This document shows, in pieces, positions 1 through 7,067 of a DNA stretch of 9,745 nt (positions are counted from its first letter, which is position 1; the number at the start of each line of letters is the position of its first letter). The stretch lies in assembly GCA_015484715.1 (NCBI GenBank), contig WFUY01000209.1, positions 1 through 9,745 on the forward strand, read 5' to 3'. The stretch comes from Thermoflexales bacterium (GTDB lineage Bacteria; Chloroflexota; Anaerolineae; S140-20). The notes below the pieces were generated by a model. It searched no databases. It was not told where the DNA came from and worked only from the letters and a program-made list of their open reading frames with translations. A program made the position numbers and the translations under genes.

Positions 1-1
1 G

Positions 2-1564
2 ACCATCAGCATCCTGCGGGGGCTGAAGGAGCGATATGAGGTCCACCACGGCGTGCGCATCACCGACAGCGCCGTCATCGCGGCCGCCGTGCTCTCCGAC
101 CGCTACATCGCCGACCGCCACCTGCCCGACAAGGCCATTGACCTGATTGACGAGGCCGCTTCCCGGCTGCGGACGGAGATTGACTCCAAGCCGACGGACC
201 TGGACCACATTGACCGGCAGATCATGCAACTGGAGATCGAACGGGAGGCCCTCAAGAAGGAAAAGGACCGGGCCAGCAAGGAACGGCTCCAGAAGCTGGA
301 GAGGGAACTGGCCGAGTTGCGGGAGAAGAGCGCCCAGTTGACCGCCCGCTGGCAGGCCGAGAAGGAGGCCATCCAGGAGATCCGGCAGATCAAGGAAGAG
401 ATCGAGCAAACCCGCATCGCCATCGAGCAGGCGGAGCGACGGGCCGACTTGGAGGAAGCCGCCCGGCTGCGCTACGGCGTCCTGCGGGAATTGGAACAGA
501 AGCTCCAGGAGCAAGAAGCCCGGTTGAGGGAACTTCAACGGGATGGTGCTCTGCTCAAGGAGGAAGTGGATGCTGAAGACGTAGCCAGGGTTGTCTCCCA
601 GTGGACCGGCATCCCCGTCTCCCGCCTCTTGGAGGGGGAGATCGAGAAGTTGCTCCGTATGGAGGAACGGCTCCATCAGCGGGTCGTCGGTCAGGACGAC
701 GCCATCAAAGCGGTCGCCAACGCCGTCCGGCGAGCGCGGGCCGGCCTGCAGGACCCGAACCGGCCCATCGGGACCTTCATCTTCCTGGGACCGACGGGCG
801 TGGGCAAGACGGAACTGGCCCGGGCGCTGGCCGAGTTCCTCTTCGACGACGAGGACGCTCTGGTGCGCATTGATATGAGCGAGTACCAGGAGCGCCACAC
901 CGTCTCCCGGCTCATCGGCGCGCCGCCGGGCTACGTCGGCTACGAGGAAGGCGGCCAGTTGACCGAGGCAGTGCGTCGCCGGCCCTACTCCGTCATCCTC
1001 TTCGACGAGATCGAGAAAGCCCACCCCGAGGTCTTCAACGTCCTGCTCCAGTTGCTGGACGAGGGCCGGCTGACCGACGGCCACGGACGGACGGTGGACT
1101 TCACCAACACCGTCGTCATCATGACCAGCAACATCGGCTCCCAGTGGATCAAGGAACTGGGGCCTGAGAACGCGCGGGAGATGGTGCTGCACGAGCTGGA
1201 CCGTCACTTCCGGCCCGAATTCCTGAACCGAGTTGACGAGATCATCATCTTCCACGCGCTGACGAAGGAGCACCTGGTCCAGATCGTGGAGATCCAGATC
1301 AACCGGTTGCGGCAGCTCCTGGCCGAGCGGGGAATGGACCTGGAGCTGAGCCAGGCAGCGAAGGAGTGGCTGGCCGAGAAAGGGTACGATCCCGTCTTCG
1401 GCGCACGACCGCTGAAGCGGGTCATCCAGCGGGAAGTGCAGGACCCCCTGGCCCTGAAGATCCTGGAAGGGGAGTTCGGCGAGGGGGACACCATCTGGGT
1501 GGATGTGGAAGGCGACGGCCTGGTCTTCCGTAAGGCGGCGATCGAGGTCGCTGTGCCCGCCTGA
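2..1564 (+). CDS. clpB: ATP-dependent chaperone ClpB, C-terminal part (5' end outside window)
   Basis: This is the last ~520 residues of the Hsp100 disaggregase ClpB, a cytoplasmic hexamer that works with DnaK to pull proteins out of aggregates using ATP. The frame is already open at base 2, so the GTG at 53 is internal and the true start lies upstream. Visible in order are the end of AAA domain 1 with its helical lid ([12 protein letters not shown]) and the long Glu/Lys/Arg-rich coiled-coil middle domain (about fragment residues 55-195). AAA domain 2 follows, with Walker A GPTGVGKT (fragment 263-270), pore loop GYVGYEEGG, Walker [12 protein letters not shown], sensor 1 [18 protein letters not shown], and sensor 2 GARPLKR. 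The coiled-coil propeller separates ClpB from ClpA and ClpX. The C-terminus is complete, ending in TGA. A strong hairpin follows 26 bases later, so this is the end of its transcription unit. Stress promoters would lie upstream, out of view. Confidence 0.96.
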   Translation, partial: TISILRGLKERYEVHHGVRITDSAVIAAAVLSDRYIADRHLPDKAIDLIDEAASRLRTEIDSKPTDLDHIDRQIMQLEIEREALKKEKDRASKERLQKLERELAELREKSAQLTARWQAEKEAIQEIRQIKEEIEQTRIAIEQAERRADLEEAARLRYGVLRELEQKLQEQEARLRELQRDGALLKEEVDAEDVARVVSQWTGIPVSRLLEGEIEKLLRMEERLHQRVVGQDDAIKAVANAVRRARAGLQDPNRPIGTFIFLGPTGVGKTELARALAEFLFDDEDALVRIDMSEYQERHTVSRLIGAPPGYVGYEEGGQLTEAVRRRPYSVILFDEIEKAHPEVFNVLLQLLDEGRLTDGHGRTVDFTNTVVIMTSNIGSQWIKELGPENAREMVLHELDRHFRPEFLNRVDEIIIFHALTKEHLVQIVEIQINRLRQLLAERGMDLELSQAAKEWLAEKGYDPVFGARPLKRVIQREVQDPLALKILEGEFGEGDTIWVDVEGDGLVFRKAAIEVAVPA

Positions 1565-1590
1565 TGGTGAGGAACAAAAGTGAATGACAG

Positions 1591-1626
1591 GAGGCCGACG
1601 GTTGTCTGCGGACAGCCGTCGGCCTC
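1591..1626. terminator. Bidirectional terminator hairpin between convergent clpB and glgP
   Basis: A 16-base arm (1591-1606) pairs with 1611-1626 around the tetraloop TGCG, with one G-U pair and no mismatch. It sits 26 bases after the clpB stop and 40 bases after the glgP stop on the other strand. The plus-strand tail is only moderately T-rich (GTTCTTC). Read from the minus strand the following bases include CACTTTTGTTCC, a better U-tract. The position between two convergent gene ends supports use in both directions. Confidence 0.85.
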
Positions 1627-1666
1627 GTTCTTCGCCGGCTCGGGCCAAACGCCTCCCTCGGCCCTC

Positions 1667-3859
1667 CTATCCCGGTGGTACGGTGAGGACTCTCTCCGCT
1701 GCCTCTCTCAAGGCGATAGCGTTGCGGATGGCCGGGACGTACATCCGCTCGGTGTACTCCTTCACCATCCGCCGGGTACTGAAGATGGGCATCGTGGAAC
1801 GGATCGCTTCCTTCATCACCCGGATCCAGGCGCGGGGCACTCCATCGGCGTCGCGCTGGTAGAAGAGGGGGACAACCTCCTCTTCCAGCACCCGGTAGAG
1901 AGCCTGGGCATCGGCGGCATCCTGGGCCTCCGGGCTCTCGTGCTCCCGGTTCCTACCGAAAGCCCAACCGTTGGCCCCGTTGTACCCCTCCGCCCACCAG
2001 CCATCCAGGATGCTTAGGTTGGGAACACCGTTGATGGACGCCTTCATCCCACTGGTCCCGCTGGCCTCTCGCGGAGGCCGGGGGTTGTTCAGCCAGACGT
2101 CCACCCCCTGCACCAGGTAGTGGGCCATATGCATGTCGTAGTCCTCGAGGAAGGCGATCCGCCCGCCGAAGCTGGGGTCCTTCGTCAGGTTGTAGATATA
2201 CTGGATGAGGTGCTTGCCGGGATCGTCGGCCGGGTGGGCCTTGCCGGCAAAGATGATCTGGACGGGCCGATAGGGGTCGTTCAGGATGCGCTTCAACCGC
2301 TCGATGTCGTGGAAGATGAGAGTAGCCCGCTTGTAGGTGGCGAAACGGCGGGCGAAGCCGATGGTCAGGGCCTCGGGGTCCAGGAAAGTGCCGGCTGCCA
2401 GCACCTGCTCCGGGTTCATCTCTCCCCGAATTCGCTTGCGCCGGGCCCGCTCCCGGATGAAGGCCATCAGCTTCCGCTTCAGGTACAGGTGGACCTCCCA
2501 CAGCGCCTCGTCGGGGATCTCCTGAACCCGCTCCCAGAAGAGGGGATCGTCGTGGTGTTCCAGCCAGTCGGATCCCAGATAGCGGTCGTAGAGCCGGTCC
2601 ATCGCGCCAGCCACCCAGGTGGGGAGGTGGACGCCGTTGGTGATGGAGGTGATGGGCACATCCTCAGCCCGCTCCAGCTCCGGCCAGACGGGCTGCCACA
2701 TCCGGCGGGAAACCTCGCCGTGGAGCCGACTCACCCCGTTGCGCCAGCCGGAGTAGCGGAGGGCCAGCGCAGTCATGTTGAACCCCACGCCCCAGCCTTG
2801 GTCGTAAGCCCCCAGGGCCATGAAGCGATCCCGGTCCAGCCCCATCTCGCCCCAGTAGTGCCAGAAGTACTTCTCCATTAGATGGAAGGGGAAGACGTCG
2901 TGACCGGCCGGCACCGGTGTGTGGGTGGTGAAGATGGTCGTCGCCCGCACTTGGTCGGCCGCCTCCTCGAAGCTCAAGCCGGCCTGGACCAACTCCCGAA
3001 TGCGCTCCAGCACCAAGAAGGCGGAGTGGCCTTCGTTCAGATGCCAGGCCGCCGGGTGGATCTCCAGGGCCCGCAGGACTCGCACCCCACCGATCCCTAG
3101 GATGATCTCCTGCTTGATGCGCATCTCCTGGTCTCCGCCGTAGAGGCGGGCCGAGAGCTCCCGATCCCATGGGGCGTTCTGCTCGATGTCCGTGTCCATC
3201 AGGTAGAGGTTGACCCGACCGACCTGAACCCGCCAGACCTCCACGTAGACCGGGTGGTCGTCCATTTGGACGGAGATCACCAGGGGCTCCCCGTCAGGCC
3301 CGGTGATGGGGCGGACGGGCACCTCGGCCGGGTTGATCTGCTCGTAGATCGCCTCTTGCCAACCGTGGGGGGGAATACGCTGCCGGAAGTAGCCCTGCGG
3401 ATACATAAAGCCGACCCCGACGAAGGGAAGTCCCAGATCGCTGGCCTCCTTGCTGTGGTCACCGGAGAGGATCCCCAGCCCCCCTGAGTAGATGGGGAGC
3501 GACTGGTGGATGCCGAACTCGGCGGAGAAATAGGCAATGGGATAGTGCATCAGGCCGGGATAGCGCATCGGAAACCAGAGGTGGCCGTTGGCCATCTCGG
3601 TCTCAAAGGACATCACCACGGCATCATACTGCTTAAGGAAAGCCGGGTCACGAGCCACGGCCTGGAGTCGCTCCGGGCTGATGGCGAGAAGCATTTTGAC
3701 CGGGTTGTGGCCTGTCTCCTTCCAGAGGGGGTAATCCAGCATCTTGAAGAGAACCCGCGCCTCAGGATGCCAGCTCCACCAGAGGTTATAGGCCAGCTCG
3801 ACCAGACGGTCAAGGCGTGGGGGGACTTTCTCCCAGACGGGTGCCGCTTTCAGTTCCAT
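1667..3859 (-). CDS. glgP: Alpha-glucan (glycogen/maltodextrin) phosphorylase
   Basis: This protein (730 aa) should release glucose 1-phosphate from the non-reducing ends of alpha-1,4-glucans with inorganic phosphate, using pyridoxal phosphate, in the cytoplasm. The N-terminus (LVELAYNLWWSWHPEA, about residues 19-34) is typical of the branch found in Thermus, Thermotoga and actinobacteria (TIGR02094 type with a DUF3417-like N-terminus), not of the E. coli MalP/GlgP branch. Other family blocks are YFSAEFGIHQSLPIYSGGLG (110-129), HLNEGHSAF (273-281), TTHTPVPAGHD (311-321), ITNGVH (406-411) and GFARRFATYKR (501-511). The PLP-binding lysine is expected at K606 in GTSGMK, followed by INGVPNLSILDGWW. 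The ATG at 3859 has a strong Shine-Dalgarno site (AAGGAGGT, 3870-3877). The protein is somewhat shorter than the ~800-860 residues common in this branch, but all catalytic blocks are present and it ends in the usual EYTERMY region. It converges with clpB, and no other glycogen gene is in view. Confidence 0.95.
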   Translation of the reverse strand: MELKAAPVWEKVPPRLDRLVELAYNLWWSWHPEARVLFKMLDYPLWKETGHNPVKMLLAISPERLQAVARDPAFLKQYDAVVMSFETEMANGHLWFPMRYPGLMHYPIAYFSAEFGIHQSLPIYSGGLGILSGDHSKEASDLGLPFVGVGFMYPQGYFRQRIPPHGWQEAIYEQINPAEVPVRPITGPDGEPLVISVQMDDHPVYVEVWRVQVGRVNLYLMDTDIEQNAPWDRELSARLYGGDQEMRIKQEIILGIGGVRVLRALEIHPAAWHLNEGHSAFLVLERIRELVQAGLSFEEAADQVRATTIFTTHTPVPAGHDVFPFHLMEKYFWHYWGEMGLDRDRFMALGAYDQGWGVGFNMTALALRYSGWRNGVSRLHGEVSRRMWQPVWPELERAEDVPITSITNGVHLPTWVAGAMDRLYDRYLGSDWLEHHDDPLFWERVQEIPDEALWEVHLYLKRKLMAFIRERARRKRIRGEMNPEQVLAAGTFLDPEALTIGFARRFATYKRATLIFHDIERLKRILNDPYRPVQIIFAGKAHPADDPGKHLIQYIYNLTKDPSFGGRIAFLEDYDMHMAHYLVQGVDVWLNNPRPPREASGTSGMKASINGVPNLSILDGWWAEGYNGANGWAFGRNREHESPEAQDAADAQALYRVLEEEVVPLFYQRDADGVPRAWIRVMKEAIRSTMPIFSTRRMVKEYTERMYVPAIRNAIALREAAERVLTVPPG

Positions 3860-3869
3860 AGCGCTTTCA

Positions 3870-3877
3870 ACCTCCTT
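3870..3877 (-). promoter_or_regulatory. Ribosome binding site of glgP
   Basis: On the minus strand AAGGAGGT lies 10 bases upstream of the ATG at 3859. It is a near-perfect anti-16S match and fixes this ATG as the start, matching the conserved N-terminus. Confidence 0.85.
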
Positions 3878-4049
3878 ATCCTTGGTGGGGAAGCATCACC
3901 TGAGCGGAGGGTGGGACAATCCCAGGGGCCACCGCCTCAGTATACCTTCCAGCAAGCGGGAAGGGATTACAGCCGGATTACAACCCTGTTACGTATCCGC
4001 GCTCGTCTCCTGCGCGTCGGATTACCTCATTTATCACAACGGCAGACCA

Positions 4050-4084
4050 GGCTCCCACGCCCGGCAGATGGGGGTGTGGGAGCC
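4050..4084. other. 13-bp GC-rich hairpin upstream of glgP
   Basis: Bases 4050-4062 (GGCTCCCACGCCC) pair with 4072-4084 with one G-T pair and no mismatch, leaving a 9-base loop. Neither strand has a clear T-run afterwards (plus: CTTTCCTC; minus: TGGTCTGCC). A classical terminator is therefore possible but not proved. On the minus strand it lies about 190 bases ahead of the glgP start, between that start and the promoter candidate at 4407-4435, so it could act as an attenuator or leader structure. It could equally be the terminator of the HExxH gene that ends at 4475. Confidence 0.55.
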
Positions 4085-4142
4085 CTTTCCTCGGTATCCT
4101 GAGCCGACTCTGAGTTCCCTCAGGGACGAAAGGAAGACCCTC

Positions 4143-4162
4143 AGCATACCCTAGCATACCCA
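4143..4162. repeat. Tandem 10-bp direct repeat
   Basis: AGCATACCCT is followed immediately by AGCATACCCA. Read on the minus strand it gives GGGTATGCT twice, each containing a -10-like TATGCT one helical turn apart, about 290 bases upstream of glgP. No good -35 lies at 16-18 bases, so I call it a repeat and only note the promoter-like look. Confidence 0.4.
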
Positions 4163-4238
4163 ATGAGAATTTGAAGAGAGTTAAGGACTGGATAGAAATG
4201 GGTTAAACTTTCGCAGGGTTCAGAGAGGAGCCAGCACG

Positions 4239-4325
4239 GTTGTTAGCCTGTTCAGAGGGGAAACCGCTGTCGCCAGCACGGGGGCAGGTCTAGGTTCTTT
4301 GCGGCAACCACGTCATGTACAACCA
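4239..4325. repeat. Tandem intergenic repeat, copy A
   Basis: This is the first of two adjacent diverged copies of a ~90-bp unit. Its core 4247-4286 matches 4337-4376 at 33 of 40 ungapped positions, including the shared run CTGTCGCCAG. The ends also match: GTTGT...AGCCTG at the start, and TTGC.GCAAC followed by TA.ACA..CCA at the end. A partial third copy with a ~11-base internal deletion precedes it (4218-4238, GTTCAGAG then CCAGCACGG). Neither strand is plausibly coding. Confidence 0.65.
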
Positions 4326-4418
4326 GTTGTGTTCAGCCTGCTCAAAGGGGGAACAACTGTCGCCAGAACGAGGGCACGACCCCAGGATCGCTTGCTGCAA
4401 CGATGTAGTATACAGCCA
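4326..4418. repeat. Tandem intergenic repeat, copy B
   Basis: This is the second copy of the unit, directly abutting copy A and about 6 bases longer through small insertions. On the minus strand both copies carry CTGGCGACAG, a short stem closed by a GCGA (GNRA-type) tetraloop. The outer flanks of that stem do not covary between copies, so a conserved RNA fold is not established. A further fragment, GGGGGAAACCGG (4421-4432), resembles AGGGGAAACCGC of copy A. Confidence 0.65.
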
Positions 4419-4435
4419 TTGGGGGAAACCGGCAA
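4407..4435 (-). promoter_or_regulatory. Sigma-70-like promoter reading toward glgP
   Basis: On the minus strand TTGCCG (4430-4435) is followed after exactly 17 bases by TATACT (4407-4412). Transcription would start near 4400 and run through repeats B and A and the 4050-4084 hairpin toward glgP, giving a ~540-base leader or a separate small RNA. The same alignment in copy A gives only a weak TTGAGC-18-TGTACA. Confidence 0.4.
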
Positions 4436-4474
4436 GTCTCCTCGGGAGTTTTGAGGGCCGGACCTGGATGGAAG

Positions 4475-5791
4475 TCAGCCCTCCCCCAGCGCCCGCTTCA
4501 GATCCTCCAAGCTGGTAGCGAAGGCAACGGTGTCCAGGAAGTTCTTGATGGAAGGGCTCCGCTTCCAGAGGGCCTGGACGACGCTGCCCACGGGGTTGGC
4601 ACCGGCCGCTCCGCCCAGAGGTTCGTCGGCGTAGGCCCCGTAGAAGGCGAAGTAGGCCTGGTTGAGCTTGCGAATGCGGTAGCCATGTTCGACGAAAAGA
4701 CGCCGCCGGGCCTCCATATAGGCCTCGGCTTCCTCGATCTTCGCCTCGGCCCCCGCTTCATCACCGGCCTCCCGCAGCCGTCGGGCTTCGGCCAGCAGCT
4801 CGTCCACGTGGATGCGCGTCTTCCGCATCTCCAGGGTGAAATTGAAAGCCGGCGGCTCCGTCGGAGAGGGCGACTCCGGCGGCGACGGCGGGGAGGACGG
4901 CGGAACCTGCTCTGGATAGTACCGCTCCAGCACCTTCCGCCCGATCGCTTTGCCCACCAGATTGGCCGCCGTCTCGTTGATCGTCCGCGCTTCTGGGTTG
5001 GACTCATACTGCCAACCCAGGGGGCGCAGGAAGAGGTAGTGGTGGGTCCACTCGTGGGCAATGGTCTCAACCAGCCAGGGAAGGCTGGTGCTCTCCAGCG
5101 TCATCGCCGGATAGAGGGCCAGGCCGCCGATGGGGACGACCAGGGAAGAAACATTCAGCCGCTCGTCCACCTGGGCTTCCAAGGCCGCAGCCTGGTCCAC
5201 CGGAAACCCGGCCTGCAACGGCACCGCCTCGATCTGGCGGATCTCATCGCGCGGGGAGATGACCAGCATCCGGGGCAGAGGGGTGAAATGGAAACTGACC
5301 GGAGGGACAATCTCTCCCAGAAAGGCGAACCCTTCATCGGCCAGGACGGTGGCAACCTGCTCCTCGAGGATCGCCTCGACCAGGAGCTGCACCCGGGCCT
5401 GTTGGGCTCGCAGACGGGCCAGCCGAGCACGGAGAGGGGCCGAGGCGACCTCCGGGTCCGCGACCTGGGGATCGGCGTAGAGGCGGTTGATCTCGTCCTC
5501 GGTGCGGCGGATGTCCTCGACCAGATCCAGGTAGTCGAGGACGACCTGACGGCGGCTCTGGGGAGGAAGGTAGCAATGGAGAGGGCTGAGGGCTTGGCCT
5601 GCCTTGCCCAGCAGGGCCCCGATCTCCCAACCCACGAAGTCGAACTGCCGACCAGCCGTCAGGTAGGCTAGCTGGTACGTCCTATCCCCCGGCGCCGGGT
5701 ACTCCCAGCGGAAGAGGAAGAGCATCGCCGCGAGGATGCCGACCCGCCTCAGCCACCACCCTACACCATCTCGCCTTTTCCCATCGGTCAT
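4475..5791 (-). CDS. Membrane-anchored HExxH (gluzincin-like) protein of unknown function
   Basis: I do not recognise this gene by name (438 aa). Residues 16-28 form a hydrophobic stretch after a basic N-terminus (RRVGILAAMLFLF), suggesting a signal anchor with the rest outside the membrane. Residues ~85-145 are charged and helical. A zinc-protease motif HEWTHH is at 246-251, followed by NETAANLVG with E273. This H246-E247-H250 plus E273 arrangement is gluzincin-like, and the NE.AA element resembles the HE..H/NE.fA pattern of the putative aminopeptidase family PF10023. A Pro/Ser linker (296-314) separates this core from a charged helical segment (~318-375). The C-terminal block NQAYFAFYGAYADEP (377-391) may close the active site. 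The ATG at 5791 has GGAGGAGG at 5801-5808. The gene has its own promoter (5816-5844) and is divergent from the deoxynucleoside kinase. Metallopeptidase activity is an inference from the motif; substrate unknown. Confidence 0.85.
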   Translation of the reverse strand: MTDGKRRDGVGWWLRRVGILAAMLFLFRWEYPAPGDRTYQLAYLTAGRQFDFVGWEIGALLGKAGQALSPLHCYLPPQSRRQVVLDYLDLVEDIRRTEDEINRLYADPQVADPEVASAPLRARLARLRAQQARVQLLVEAILEEQVATVLADEGFAFLGEIVPPVSFHFTPLPRMLVISPRDEIRQIEAVPLQAGFPVDQAAALEAQVDERLNVSSLVVPIGGLALYPAMTLESTSLPWLVETIAHEWTHHYLFLRPLGWQYESNPEARTINETAANLVGKAIGRKVLERYYPEQVPPSSPPSPPESPSPTEPPAFNFTLEMRKTRIHVDELLAEARRLREAGDEAGAEAKIEEAEAYMEARRRLFVEHGYRIRKLNQAYFAFYGAYADEPLGGAAGANPVGSVVQALWKRSPSIKNFLDTVAFATSLEDLKRALGEG

Positions 5792-5815
5792 TCAGGACTG
5801 CCTCCTCCGGCGGGT

Positions 5816-5844
5816 ATGATACACCGTCGGGAGAAGGCTGTCAA
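5816..5844 (-). promoter_or_regulatory. Sigma-70 promoter of the HExxH gene
   Basis: On the minus strand the perfect -35 TTGACA (5839-5844) is followed after 17 bases by TATCAT (5816-5821). The expected start near 5809 abuts the Shine-Dalgarno site at 5801-5808, so the leader would be only ~18 bases long. Confidence 0.8.
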
Positions 5845-5883
5845 TGGGGCGGGCCAGAGGGTCCTGCAAACATCGTTGAGCCA

Positions 5884-5912
5884 TTGACGGCCTACCAAAG
5901 TTACGATACAAT
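5884..5912 (+). promoter_or_regulatory. Sigma-70 promoter of the deoxynucleoside kinase gene
   Basis: TTGACG (5884-5889) is followed after exactly 17 bases by TACAAT (5907-5912). The predicted start near 5919 gives a ~100-base leader to the GTG at 6019. The -35 boxes of this and the divergent promoter lie 40 bases apart. Confidence 0.8.
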
Positions 5913-5928
5913 TCAGGCCAACGCCTGA
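5913..5928. promoter_or_regulatory. Dyad over the kinase transcription start
   Basis: TCAGGC (5913-5918) and its complement GCCTGA (5923-5928) flank a CAAC spacer, directly after the -10 box and over the predicted start. That is a usual operator position. The arms are only 6 bases, so chance is possible. Confidence 0.3.
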
Positions 5929-6006
5929 GGCCGACCGAAGGGGACGCGCAGACGCCGGATGACCACAGGGCCGGCCGACAGACTGGAGAGCCACACCGCA
6001 CCGTAC

Positions 6007-6013
6007 AAGGAGG
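6007..6013 (+). promoter_or_regulatory. Ribosome binding site that sets the kinase start at GTG 6019
   Basis: AAGGAGG ends 5 bases before GTG 6019. The in-frame ATG at 5959 has no comparable site and would add 20 residues ahead of the family N-terminus, so the GTG is preferred. Confidence 0.85.
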
Positions 6014-6018
6014 CGATT

Positions 6019-6969
6019 GTGACGCAACCCTATCCTTACATCGCGATCGAGGGGGTCATCGGGGTGGGCAAGACCTCCCTGGCCCGCCTGCTTCAACCCC
6101 GCTTCGGGGCCGAGATCCTGCTGGAGGTCTTCGAGGAAAATCCCTTTCTCTCCGACTTCTACGCCGACCGGGCCCGCTACGCCTTCCAGACCCAGATCTT
6201 CTTCCTGCTGAGCCGCTACCGACAACTCCACCAGGTCGCGCCAGCCGCCTTGCAACGCGCCCCCCTCATCGCCGACTACACCTTCGCCAAGGATAGCCTC
6301 TTCGCCCACCTAAACCTGCACGGTGACGAACTAGAAACCTACGAGCGACTCCACGAGGCACTGGCCGAGCGCATCCCCACCCCCAACCTGGTCGTCTACT
6401 TGAGAGCCACAACGGAGACTCTGATGGCCCGCATCGCCATTCGGGACCGGCCTTACGAGCGAGGGATGGACCGGGGCTATATCGAGAGTCTGCGCATCGC
6501 CTACGAGCAGTTCTTCGCCACTTACCAGGAAGCGCCGGTGCTCACCATCGAGACCGATGGGATGGATTTCGTGCGGGACCCAGAGGCCCTGACGGCCATC
6601 GAGGGTCAGGTTCGGGCCGCGCTGGGCGAGGGGATTATCCAGCAGCCGCTGCCCCACATGGGACTGCCCCAACCGGCCCACCTCGCCGGGATGCGCAGGT
6701 TGGGGGAGTTCCAGCGCCGACAGGAGCACCAGGAGGCCGTTGGAGGGGGACCCTCGGATCGCTACCGTTCCTTCCTGAAGCTGACGGAAGCCGTTGGGCG
6801 GCTGGGGGCCGCTCTGGCTGCCCCAGAGCCTCAGGGAGAGATGGCCTCGCTACACCAGGCAATGGGAGACAGCCTGGCTGCCCTGATCCGATTGGCCAAC
6901 GAGGTGGGGATGGACTTGGAGGCCGCTTATCGGGAATGGCTGAGGCAGTCAAACAGGCCCTCGGCGTAG
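6019..6969 (+). CDS. Deoxynucleoside kinase with C-terminal degenerate MazG-like domain
   Basis: The N-terminal ~205 residues form a P-loop deoxynucleoside kinase (dGK/dAK/dCK family, PF01712), which phosphorylates salvaged deoxynucleosides to monophosphates in the cytoplasm. Visible are the P-loop GVIGVGKTS (12-20, K18), EENPFLSDFY (39-48; substrate-site glutamate region), IADYTFAKDSLFA (84-96; the place of the D/E-R-S motif), and an Arg-rich lid IRDRPYERGMDRGYI (141-155). Family members are usually ~205-230 residues, but this one has 316. The extra ~105 residues contain FLKLTEAVGRLGAAL (252-266) and MGDSLAALIRLANEVGMDLEAA (starting at 282). These resemble the two core helices of MazG/dCTPase-type all-alpha pyrophosphatases, but the expected EExxE reads E257-A-V-G-R261 and the ExxD reads A281-M-G-D284. 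The fused domain is thus probably not catalytic. Nucleoside specificity cannot be told from sequence alone. The gene converges with miaB. Confidence 0.9.
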   Translation: MTQPYPYIAIEGVIGVGKTSLARLLQPRFGAEILLEVFEENPFLSDFYADRARYAFQTQIFFLLSRYRQLHQVAPAALQRAPLIADYTFAKDSLFAHLNLHGDELETYERLHEALAERIPTPNLVVYLRATTETLMARIAIRDRPYERGMDRGYIESLRIAYEQFFATYQEAPVLTIETDGMDFVRDPEALTAIEGQVRAALGEGIIQQPLPHMGLPQPAHLAGMRRLGEFQRRQEHQEAVGGGPSDRYRSFLKLTEAVGRLGAALAAPEPQGEMASLHQAMGDSLAALIRLANEVGMDLEAAYREWLRQSNRPSA

Positions 6970-6989
6970 CCCCCGATCTGCCCGGTCAG

Positions 6990-7033
6990 CCGCCGGTTCA
7001 GCATATCCGGCGGTTTAGGGGGGTGGAACCGCC
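6990..7033. terminator. Overlapping GC-rich stems between convergent kinase gene and miaB
   Basis: CCGCCGG (6990-6996) pairs with CCGGCGG (7007-7013). GGCGGTT (7009-7015), which overlaps that right arm, pairs with AACCGCC (7027-7033). The two 7-bp stems share bases 7009-7013 and exclude each other. Their place in a 98-bp gap between convergent stops (6969 and 7068) argues for termination, but T-runs are weak on both strands. Confidence 0.45.
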
Positions 7034-7067
7034 CTACCGAGGATGGCCCATCCCACACCCCCAACGA

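Larger units (their letters stand above)
3860..4474. other. 615-bp gene-free region upstream of glgP
   Basis: No convincing gene lies here. The short plus-strand frames (for example 3882-4154 and 4315-4518) lack ribosome binding sites and recognisable motifs. The region holds the glgP ribosome binding site, three copies of GGATTAC (3964-3970, 3975-3981, 4019-4025), a strong hairpin (4050-4084) and a tandem 10-mer AGCATACCC+T/A (4143-4162). It also holds two diverged ~90-bp repeats (4239-4418) and a minus-strand promoter candidate (4407-4435). A second possible -10 for glgP, TATACT on the minus strand (3939-3944), has no matching -35. The region is unusually long for this compact window. Confidence 0.6.

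Noticed and set aside
2120..2881. 253-codon plus-strand open frame opposite glgP
   Set aside because: It is a shadow of the phosphorylase, whose catalytic blocks are all on the minus strand.
3939..3944. Minus-strand TATACT as the glgP -10 box
   Set aside because: No -35-like hexamer occurs 16-19 bases upstream, and it could be chance.
4239..4418. CRISPR array
   Set aside because: There are only two long diverged copies abutting each other, with no short identical repeat and unique-spacer pattern and no cas gene.
4451..5671. 406-codon plus-strand open frame opposite the HExxH gene
   Set aside because: It lacks any recognisable motif, has no ribosome site, and mirrors a gene with promoter, Shine-Dalgarno site, membrane anchor and zinc motif. 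Long antisense frames are expected in GC-rich coding DNA.
5959..6018. ATG 5959 as the kinase start
   Set aside because: It has no good ribosome site and adds 20 residues not expected before the P-loop strand. GTG 6019 has AAGGAGG 5 bases upstream.
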